NCBI GenBank assembly: GCA_022758985.1 | Contig: JAEMQC010000007.1 | Location: 1 to 35,733 of the forward strand | Length of the DNA: 35,733 nucleotides | Direction of reading: 5' to 3' | From: Campylobacteraceae bacterium | GTDB lineage: Bacteria; Campylobacterota; Campylobacteria; Campylobacterales; UBA6016 | In this document: positions 1 to 5,757 of the stretch, piece by piece | Layout of the letters: each line of letters begins with the position of its first letter | How positions within the stretch are numbered: position 1 is the first letter of the stretch | Translations under genes and position numbers: made by a program | The notes under the pieces: model-generated | Database searches by the model: none | What the model was told of the DNA's origin: nothing | What the model saw: only the letters and a program-made list of their open reading frames with translations

Positions 1-2
1 TT

Positions 3-62
3 GAATTAGTTCAAAAAGCGGCTTTGAGGTTAGAGGCGCTAATAGGAAATAAAACTAGTTAA
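3..62 (+). CDS. 3' end of an unidentified protein (partial)
   Basis: An open frame runs from the window edge to a TAA at 60-62 and reads ELVQKAALRLEALIGNKTS. The composition is helix-like (alternating hydrophobic and charged residues), but 19 residues are too few to name a family. It is called coding only because the frame is open from the first base and is followed by non-coding sequence and a hairpin. It could also be chance; the upstream sequence would decide. Confidence 0.3.
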   Translation, partial: ELVQKAALRLEALIGNKTS

Positions 63-128
63 AAGTTTGTCGCAGGCATTTGAGGGTAGTTTCGTTTTTT
101 TGATTTGGTGATTATGGTTAGGGATGGT

Positions 129-151
129 GGTAGTCGAGAGAGTCGACTACC
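129..151. terminator. Perfect 9-bp hairpin between the partial gene and sdhE
   Basis: The arms 129-137 (GGTAGTCGA) and 143-151 (TCGACTACC) pair perfectly around the five-base loop GAGAG. On the minus strand the hairpin begins 8 bases after the sdhE stop, where a terminator would sit. On the plus strand it is followed by TAAAAGTTTT, a weak T-rich tail. It is probably a shared, bidirectional transcript end. The lack of a long T-run keeps confidence moderate. Confidence 0.5.
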
Positions 152-159
152 TAAAAGTT

Positions 160-1041
160 TTAGAGCGCGAATTCCGGTTTTACTATATTGTGTTTAAGAC
201 CAAGTTCTTCGGCGCTAAGACCTAGCGCTAGACCTATCATTTGAGGCAGGTGTAGGATAGGCATGTGCACATCTCTGCCGAGTGCTTTTGAGGCGGATTT
301 TTGTTTGATATCCATATTTAGATGACAAAGTGGGCAAGGTGTGACTATCATATCTGCATTGTTGTCCATTGCATCCACAAGGGCATTTGCCGTCATTTGT
401 ATGGCCGCTTTTGACGATTGAAGGTCTGCATGGAAGCCGCAGCATCTATTTTTTGATGAATACTCAACTGCACTACCTCCTATGGCGTCTATTACTTTTT
501 CTAGCGAAGTAGGCTTGTATGGGTTTTCGCCACCGTTTGCCTGCTCTTGCAGCGCACTTGGTCTTATATTGTGGCAACCATAAAAAGGAGCTATGTTGAA
601 GTCGCTGAGCGGTTTTTCCACCATGCTTTCTAGTTTATCCATTCCGAAATCTTCGATAAGAACATACAGAAGGTGTCTTACTCTGCTAGTGCCTTTATAC
701 TCTAGGCCTACTTCTGCTAATTTTTCGTTTACTTTTGCTCTTAGGGCGGCGTCGGCTTTTAGTTTTTGATCGGCCATAAGCAGGTTTAGGTTGCACGTAT
801 TGCATATAGTTACCAGATCAAGGCCTAGTTTTTCGGCGTAGCAGATGTTTCTAGCATTTAGCACCAAAGACAAAAACTCGTCAAAATCTTGTAGGTGAGA
901 GGCGCCGCAGCACGAAGCCTCTTTTAGTTCGATTAGTTCGATTCCAAGCTTTTTTGCGACCGCTTCAGTCGATTTCATAAGCTCAGGCGTAGAGTTCTTG
1001 GCTGTACAACCTGTAAAAAGAGCGTATTTTAGTCCTGTCAT
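160..1041 (-). CDS. sdhE: SdhE/MfrE-type CCG-domain subunit of succinate:quinone reductase
   Basis: This is the third subunit of a non-classical (type E) succinate:quinone or fumarate reductase. It replaces the heme b membrane anchors of classical complex II and links SdhB to the quinone pool. Two HdrB-like cysteine-rich (CCG) domains are visible: C12, C44-C45, C80 and C83, then C156, C200-C201, C236 and C239. There is no signal peptide or clear transmembrane helix, so it probably sits on the inner face of the membrane through amphipathic segments. It is last in sdhA-sdhB-sdhE, 9 bases after sdhB. At 293 residues it has the usual length. The family is sure; which direction the enzyme runs (oxidative or reductive TCA cycle) cannot be read from sequence. 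Confidence 0.9.
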   Translation of the reverse strand: MTGLKYALFTGCTAKNSTPELMKSTEAVAKKLGIELIELKEASCCGASHLQDFDEFLSLVLNARNICYAEKLGLDLVTICNTCNLNLLMADQKLKADAALRAKVNEKLAEVGLEYKGTSRVRHLLYVLIEDFGMDKLESMVEKPLSDFNIAPFYGCHNIRPSALQEQANGGENPYKPTSLEKVIDAIGGSAVEYSSKNRCCGFHADLQSSKAAIQMTANALVDAMDNNADMIVTPCPLCHLNMDIKQKSASKALGRDVHMPILHLPQMIGLALGLSAEELGLKHNIVKPEFAL

Positions 1042-1050
1042 ATCTCTATC

Positions 1051-2031
1051 CTAATCAAACTTTTGTGTAGAAGACGACTCTACAAGTGTTTTTATTTCGT
1101 CTAGGTTTTCGCTTTTTGGCATATCCCAAGGAAGCACTATTTTGCCGTGAGTCAGCATATCGAACGCCTCCGGCAGGTGTTTCATAACTCCTATGTTGCC
1201 CTCCGAGTATCTAACAAGTTCACCCTCGTCAAGTAGTCCGTGCTTTTCGATGGAGTGCTTGAAACCTACGGCGTGCCTAGTGGCTACGTTGCTCTGTGCT
1301 ACGCCTTGTGCAAATATCTGCGTATGCAGTCTTGTGATTTTACCGATTGGGTCTACGCCTTTTGGACACACCTGTGCACACTCAAAGCATTTTACGCAGT
1401 CCCATACGCCTTTGCCCATTTCGTTTACTATCTCTAGTCTCTCTTTTTTTGCCGAGTCTCTCTCATCTGACGTAAATCTGTAAGCTTTTGCGAACGCCGC
1501 AGGCCCTAGGTACTCTTCATTATACTGCACCGAAGGACAAGAGTAGTAGCAAGAGCCGCATTGGATACAGTAATCGGCTTCGTCTATTCTCTCTGCACTA
1601 TGCGGAGATACTATGTTTTCACTTGTCGGATGTTCTTCTATTTTTGCCTCAAGATAAGGTTTTACGGCGTCATACTTACTCCAGAAATCGGCCTTGTCGA
1701 TAATAAGGTCTTTGATAGCTCTTTTGATATTTTGTGGCTCAATTGTTAGTTCGGTTCCGAAAATCTCGATTAGTTCAAACAGGTTTTGCTTGCAAGCAAG
1801 TACGCCTTTTTGGTTTACTTTGACGGCACAGCTGCCGCAAATACCGTGCCTGCAGCTTCTTCTGTAGCTAAGAGAGCCGTCGATGTCCCATTTGATTCTA
1901 TTTAGGATATCTAGTACGACTTCGTGGCTCTCCACGTTCATTTCATAAGTTTTGTATGCAGGCAAATAGTCGGTCTCGGAGTTAAACCTGAAGACCTTGA
2001 ATGTTACCTTTTTTGTTTTTGACTCAAACAT
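1051..2031 (-). CDS. sdhB: Succinate dehydrogenase/fumarate reductase iron-sulfur subunit
   Basis: The protein carries electrons between the SdhA flavin and SdhE. The N-terminal plant-type ferredoxin domain has 2Fe-2S ligands C60, C65, C68 and C80. The C-terminal domain has CIQCGSCYYSCP (C155, C158, C161, C165) and CVKCFECAQVCP (C212, C215, C218, C222). Classical SdhB has three cysteines for a 3Fe-4S centre at the last site. Here a fourth is present, as described for type-E enzymes, so a 4Fe-4S cluster is possible there (inference). At 326 residues it is longer than E. coli SdhB, with a charged C-terminal extension. It lies 14 bases downstream of sdhA in the same operon. Confidence 0.92.
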   Translation of the reverse strand: MFESKTKKVTFKVFRFNSETDYLPAYKTYEMNVESHEVVLDILNRIKWDIDGSLSYRRSCRHGICGSCAVKVNQKGVLACKQNLFELIEIFGTELTIEPQNIKRAIKDLIIDKADFWSKYDAVKPYLEAKIEEHPTSENIVSPHSAERIDEADYCIQCGSCYYSCPSVQYNEEYLGPAAFAKAYRFTSDERDSAKKERLEIVNEMGKGVWDCVKCFECAQVCPKGVDPIGKITRLHTQIFAQGVAQSNVATRHAVGFKHSIEKHGLLDEGELVRYSEGNIGVMKHLPEAFDMLTHGKIVLPWDMPKSENLDEIKTLVESSSTQKFD

Positions 2032-2045
2032 TTTTACGCCTTTAA

Positions 2046-3752
2046 TTAATAACTTCTAGTCTCAGGAGCGAATTTTCCGAGTTTTACCGGAGCAAGTTCT
2101 AGCCTGATATTATCATTTTCCATATATGCAAATGTGTGCTTTAGGAAGTTTTCATCATCTCTTTGAGGATAGTCTTCTCTATAGTGTGCTCCACGACTCT
2201 CTTTTCTATTGAGCGCACCCTCTACTATGAATGCGGAGAAGTCAAGCATATGCCCGAGTTCTATAGCCTCTTGTAGTTCGGTATTGAATGTTTTTGATTT
2301 GTCGCTGATAGAGATATTTTTAAATCTCTCTCTTAGCTCTTTTAGTATCTCTTTTTGGGCTTCAAGCGTTTTTTGTGTTCTAAATACACCCGCATTAAGG
2401 GTCATACTCTCTTGCAGTTCATTTCTTAGTTTCGTAACGGACTCTTGGCCTCTTGAGTGGAGGATGCCTTCTACTTCCGCCACGGCGGCTTTCGCGTCCT
2501 CCGCATTCGCCGCTCTAAACGATATATTCCCGACCTCTGCTGCCATCTGTTCGCCTACGTGTCTGCCGAAAAATAGCGCTTCAAGTACCGAGTTTGCGCC
2601 TAGTCTGTTCGCGCCGTGCACGCTTACACATGCGCATTCGCCTGCTGCGTAGAAGCCTTCGACGGTTTCATTGATATTTTTTCGAACGTGTCCGTTGATA
2701 TCGGTCGGTATACCGCCCATCGAGTAGTGAGCCGTCGCCTGAATAAGGATAGGCTCTTTTACCATGTCAAGACCGAGGAATGTTATAGCGAGGTCACGAA
2801 GCTCAGGAAGCTTGGCGTTGATTACCTCTTCTCCTAAATGTGTCAAGTCTATATATACGGAGTCTTTGTTGGGACCTACGCCTCTGCCTTCCATAACCTC
2901 TTTTGTGATTGCGCGGCTTACGACATCTCTTGAGGCAAGCTCCATTTTTTGAGGAGCGTATTTACCCATAAATCTCTCGCCAAGGCTGTTGTATAATAGG
3001 CCGCCTTCGCCTCTTGCTGCTTCGGATATTAGGATACCAGTGCCGCTAAGACCTGTCGGGTGGAACTGTACAAACTCCATATCTTCTAGCGGAAGACCGT
3101 GTCTAGCTACGATAGATAGACCGTCTCCGGTATTCGCAAGGGCGTTTGAATTTATCTTATAAGCCCTTGCGTATCCGCCTGTCGCAAACATTACCGCTTT
3201 GGCGTTAAATAGCCTAAACTCCATATCTCTTAGGTTGTACGCAACTACGCCGCTTACTTTGCCGTCTTTATAGATGATGTCGCAAACGTACCATTCATCC
3301 AAAAATAGCACGCCTTCTCTTCTTGCTTGTTCATAAATAGTTTGAAGAAGAGTAAGACCGGTTCTGTCTTTTGCGTAGCAAGCTCTAGGCTTTGACTGTC
3401 CGCCGAAAGGTCTTTGGGCTATTTTGCCATCATCCGTTCTGGAGAATACGGCACCCATTCTCTCTATCCATCTGATAGTTTCAGGCGCTTTTTTGCACAT
3501 AAGTTCGATGGCGTCTTGGTCGCCGATATAGTCGCTACCTTTTACCGTATCGAACTCGTGAAGGGAAGTATCCTCTTCGTTTAGAGCGGCGTTGATACCG
3601 CCTTGCGCTGCACCCGAGTGGCTTCTAAGCGGGTGAAGCTTTGTTAGTACTACCGTCTTTAGGCCGGCTTTTTGGCACTCTCTTGCCGCTGCGCATCCGG
3701 CAAGTCCCGCACCTACTATGACGACGTCATGTTTTTCGATTTTTATATCCAT
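2046..3752 (-). CDS. sdhA: Succinate dehydrogenase/fumarate reductase flavoprotein subunit
   Basis: This is the catalytic flavoprotein interconverting succinate and fumarate. It opens with an FAD dinucleotide-binding motif (GAGLAGCAAA, residues 15-24). The RSHSGAAQGG segment holds H45, the expected covalent FAD attachment site. The substrate-site stretch HYSMGGIPTD lies near residue 342, and the C-terminal helical domain is present. No twin-arginine signal precedes the domain, which separates it from the periplasmic 8-methylmenaquinol:fumarate reductase MfrA of Wolinella and Campylobacter and places it in the cytoplasm. An AGAGG ribosome binding site precedes the ATG. It is first in sdhA-sdhB-sdhE; with acnB nearby it points to an active TCA or reverse TCA cycle. 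Confidence 0.93.
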   Translation of the reverse strand: MDIKIEKHDVVIVGAGLAGCAAARECQKAGLKTVVLTKLHPLRSHSGAAQGGINAALNEEDTSLHEFDTVKGSDYIGDQDAIELMCKKAPETIRWIERMGAVFSRTDDGKIAQRPFGGQSKPRACYAKDRTGLTLLQTIYEQARREGVLFLDEWYVCDIIYKDGKVSGVVAYNLRDMEFRLFNAKAVMFATGGYARAYKINSNALANTGDGLSIVARHGLPLEDMEFVQFHPTGLSGTGILISEAARGEGGLLYNSLGERFMGKYAPQKMELASRDVVSRAITKEVMEGRGVGPNKDSVYIDLTHLGEEVINAKLPELRDLAITFLGLDMVKEPILIQATAHYSMGGIPTDINGHVRKNINETVEGFYAAGECACVSVHGANRLGANSVLEALFFGRHVGEQMAAEVGNISFRAANAEDAKAAVAEVEGILHSRGQESVTKLRNELQESMTLNAGVFRTQKTLEAQKEILKELRERFKNISISDKSKTFNTELQEAIELGHMLDFSAFIVEGALNRKESRGAHYREDYPQRDDENFLKHTFAYMENDNIRLELAPVKLGKFAPETRSY

Positions 3753-3791
3753 TTAAACCTCTATCCGTTAGCATATTGACAAGCTGTCGTG

Positions 3792-3797
3792 ATTATA
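3792..3797 (-). promoter_or_regulatory. -10 element of the sdhABE operon
   Basis: The minus strand reads GATATAATC, an exact TATAAT, about 40 bases upstream of the sdhA ATG. The T-rich, periodic sequence upstream and the absence of a -35 fit sigma70 promoters of Campylobacterota. An inverted repeat ACTAG-N7-CTAGT (3821-3837) lies about 30 bases further upstream, at the distance of an activator site. Confidence 0.55.
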
Positions 3798-3887
3798 TCA
3801 TCTAATATTTTTAAAATAAGACTAGAAAATGCCTAGTTTTTGGGCCGAATACGTTAATGTTACAAAAACGCACATAGGAATACCGCA

Positions 3888-4709
3888 TTGAATAAAGAAA
3901 AATTTTTTATCAAAAACATCTCAAACTCTAAAATCATCGGTGATGATGGGGCTTTTATAGATGGCTTCGTATATTCGCAAGACGCTTTTTTTGAAAACGT
4001 GCATTTTAAAAAAGAGTGGATGAGCTATGAGCAGATTGGTAACAAAGCGATGCTTGTAAATATCTCGGATGCGATATCGATGAATGCCGTGCCGCTATAT
4101 GCGCTTATCACCGCCGCAATTCCTCCTTCAATGAGTGAAGCCGAGATATTAAGCCTACAAAAAGGGCTCAAAAAAGCGGCTCGAAAATACAACATACAAA
4201 TAATAGGCGGCGACACGATAGCCAACACAAAGTTAGACCTCTCAATCACGATAATCTCAAAAACAGACAGACCTATATATAGAAAAGGGCTAAAAAAAGG
4301 ACAACTACTGGCTTACACGGGAACCTTGGGCAGCTCTTTGCGAGATTTGAACGCTCTTTTTGTTGGTAAGAAGATATCTCCAAACTCTAGGTTTTATGCC
4401 CCAAAGCTCCGTGATGCCTTTATGTATAGTGCGGCCAAGCATATGAGTTTTTGCATGGATATTTCGGATGGGCTATTTAAAGAGCTTGAGAGGGTGAGTG
4501 AAATTAATAGGGTAGGGTATGAGTTTTTAAAACCCATTTCAAAAGAGGTGGGATGTAGCGGCGAGGAGTACGAGCTTCTGTTTGGTTTTGACGAGGGCGA
4601 TTTGTCGAAAATTTTGGAAGTCTCAAAAATTACAAAGACAAAGGTAACGGTATTCGCAAGAGCCGTCAAAGGCTCCTTTGTGTGTGATTGCAAAGAGTGG
4701 CATTTTTGA
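3888..4709 (+). CDS. thiL: Thiamine-monophosphate kinase
   Basis: ThiL phosphorylates thiamine monophosphate to thiamine diphosphate, the last step of cofactor synthesis. The N-terminal GDDGA motif (residues 18-22) binds Mg-ATP. IIGGDT near residue 105 and DISDG near residue 190 are the other conserved acidic clusters of this PurM-like kinase family. At 273 residues it is shorter than the E. coli enzyme (about 325). The start is TTG at 3888, supported by AGGAA at 3876-3880 with seven bases of spacing and no better in-frame ATG before the GDDGA motif. It is divergent from sdhA and followed 51 bases later by the yefM antitoxin gene, which has its own promoter. Confidence 0.87.
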   Translation: MNKEKFFIKNISNSKIIGDDGAFIDGFVYSQDAFFENVHFKKEWMSYEQIGNKAMLVNISDAISMNAVPLYALITAAIPPSMSEAEILSLQKGLKKAARKYNIQIIGGDTIANTKLDLSITIISKTDRPIYRKGLKKGQLLAYTGTLGSSLRDLNALFVGKKISPNSRFYAPKLRDAFMYSAAKHMSFCMDISDGLFKELERVSEINRVGYEFLKPISKEVGCSGEEYELLFGFDEGDLSKILEVSKITKTKVTVFARAVKGSFVCDCKEWHF

Positions 4710-4721
4710 TAAAAAATTTGA

Positions 4722-4744
4722 TATAATGTACCAAATAATGTACA
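4722..4744 (+). promoter_or_regulatory. yefM-yoeB promoter and operator
   Basis: A TATAAT at 4722-4727 runs directly into two copies of ATAATGTAC (4723-4731 and 4735-4743). These place TGTACC (4727-4732) and TGTACA (4739-4744) exactly 12 bp apart, centre to centre. E. coli YefM-YoeB autoregulates through paired TGTACA-core sites 12 bp apart next to its -10, so the same geometry is present here. This strongly suggests an intact autorepression loop. Confidence 0.75.
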
Positions 4745-4760
4745 AAATATGGAGCATAAA

Positions 4761-5009
4761 ATGACTGTAATATCATTTACGGAAGTTCGCAATAACCTCA
4801 AAGCTGTATTTGATGAGGTGGTATCTTCTCATGAGCCTTGTATAGTGACTAGAAAAAACAATGAGCATGTAGTCGTTCTCTCATTGGAGGACTACAACTC
4901 AATGAGCGAAACAAACTATCTGCTATCAAATCCGGCAAACAAAGCTCATCTACTCCGTTCACTAGAGCAGGCTAGAGGCGGCAAAACAGTAAAAGGCGAA
5001 CTTATTTAG
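4761..5009 (+). CDS. yefM: YefM/Axe-family antitoxin
   Basis: The antitoxin of a type II pair binds YoeB and represses its own operon. The N-terminal MTVISFTEVRNNL matches the Phd/YefM DNA-binding fold. The middle VVLSLEDYNSMSETNYLL is the typical YefM dimer segment, and the C-terminal tail is charged and flexible, as expected for toxin wrapping. The start at 4761 is preferred over the ATG at 4749, because GGAG (4751-4754) sits six bases before it and homologues start with this MxxISF pattern. The stop overlaps the yoeB GTG by one base (TAGTG), giving coupled translation. A solo plasmid-type origin cannot be excluded; the pair interrupts the thiL-yciH neighbourhood. Confidence 0.9.
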   Translation: MTVISFTEVRNNLKAVFDEVVSSHEPCIVTRKNNEHVVVLSLEDYNSMSETNYLLSNPANKAHLLRSLEQARGGKTVKGELI

Positions 5010-5269
5010 TGTTGGAGCTACTATTTACGCACGAGGCGTGGGCGGATTATCTGTATTGGCAAGAGACCGACAAAAAAGTAGCCAAAAAAATAAACGGACT
5101 TATAAAGGAGTGCTTGCGAGACCCATATAGCGGCACAGGCAAACCCGAAGCCTTGCGATATGAGCTTGCCGGATGTTATTCGAGACGGATAGATTTGGAG
5201 CATCGCTTGATTTATGAAGTTGTCGGGGAGACTCTTAGGATTATTTCTTGTAGGTATCATTATGAATAA
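5009..5269 (+). CDS. yoeB: YoeB/Txe-family mRNA interferase toxin
   Basis: YoeB cleaves mRNA on the ribosome when freed from YefM. The protein has the YoeB hallmarks YWQETDKK, GKPEAL, SRRI, EHRLIY and C-terminal CRYHYE. Residues E47, R66, H84 and Y85 match the catalytic E46, R65, H83 and Y84 of E. coli YoeB with a one-residue offset, so the toxin appears active. Length (86) is typical, with one extra C-terminal Glu after the usual HY. The start is GTG at 5009, overlapping the yefM stop; a TTG at 5012 is an alternative. Its stop is one base from the end of the convergent yciH. Confidence 0.92.
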   Translation: MLELLFTHEAWADYLYWQETDKKVAKKINGLIKECLRDPYSGTGKPEALRYELAGCYSRRIDLEHRLIYEVVGETLRIISCRYHYE

Positions 5270-5270
5270 A

Positions 5271-5618
5271 TCAGTTTTTTACTCCAAACCCCTCTTTTTT
5301 AAGAAGCTCTCTTAATCTATCTCTATGCTCACCCTGAAACTCCAGCTTTCCATCTTTTATCGCGCCGCCTACGGCAAGCGATTTTTTGAGCTTTGTAAGT
5401 AGCTCTTTTGCCTCTTTTTCGTCAAGATAAAAAATTCCCGCCAGTGTTACAGGCTTGCCGTTTCTTTTTTCCATAGATAGCGCTATTTGGTATTCGTTTT
5501 TTGCTTTTGTCTGCGGCTTTGCGTTGCAAATACATTCGCTTTGGAGTTCTCCGCACTTTTTACATATCGTATCTATCGTGTTATCTGAGCTTTGTAGCCC
5601 CTCTAGTTTAAAACGCAT
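5271..5618 (-). CDS. yciH: YciH/SUI1 (eIF1-like) translation factor
   Basis: This is a bacterial homologue of eIF1/SUI1; E. coli YciH is linked to start-codon fidelity under stress, and its role is not fully settled. The N-terminal half has a possible zinc site CKKCGELQSECIC (three CxxC/CxC cysteines near residues 19-31). The SUI1 domain follows, with RNGKPVTLAGIFY, the basic KKSLAVGGAIKDG segment and FQGEHRDRLRELL. At 115 residues it has the usual length. It is divergent from acnB and meets yoeB tail to tail. Confidence 0.85.
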   Translation of the reverse strand: MRFKLEGLQSSDNTIDTICKKCGELQSECICNAKPQTKAKNEYQIALSMEKRNGKPVTLAGIFYLDEKEAKELLTKLKKSLAVGGAIKDGKLEFQGEHRDRLRELLKKEGFGVKN

Positions 5619-5715
5619 TCAAAATCCTTTGAGTAAAAAAGTAACAATATATAGTTTTTGTGTCAAAAAAAGATTACTTTTTGAAACATAATTATTCTAA
5701 AAATATTTAAAAGCG

Positions 5716-5727
5716 GGTAATATTACC
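5716..5727 (+). promoter_or_regulatory. Perfect palindrome GGTAATATTACC in the acnB promoter region
   Basis: A 12-bp perfect palindrome lies 30 bases upstream of the acnB ATG. It contains TAATAT (5718-5723), which is also the best placed -10 candidate. A dimeric repressor bound here would block the promoter. The ribosome binding site AGGAG (5745-5749) is eight bases before the ATG. The palindrome is certain; both the -10 role and the operator role are inferred. Confidence 0.45.
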
Positions 5728-5757
5728 AAAACCAAATAGAAAAAAGGAGCTTTTAAA

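Noticed and set aside
2209..2652. 147-residue plus-strand open frame opposite sdhA
   Set aside because: It is antisense to the conserved SdhA domain, with Ser/Ala/Phe-rich composition typical of a shadow frame.
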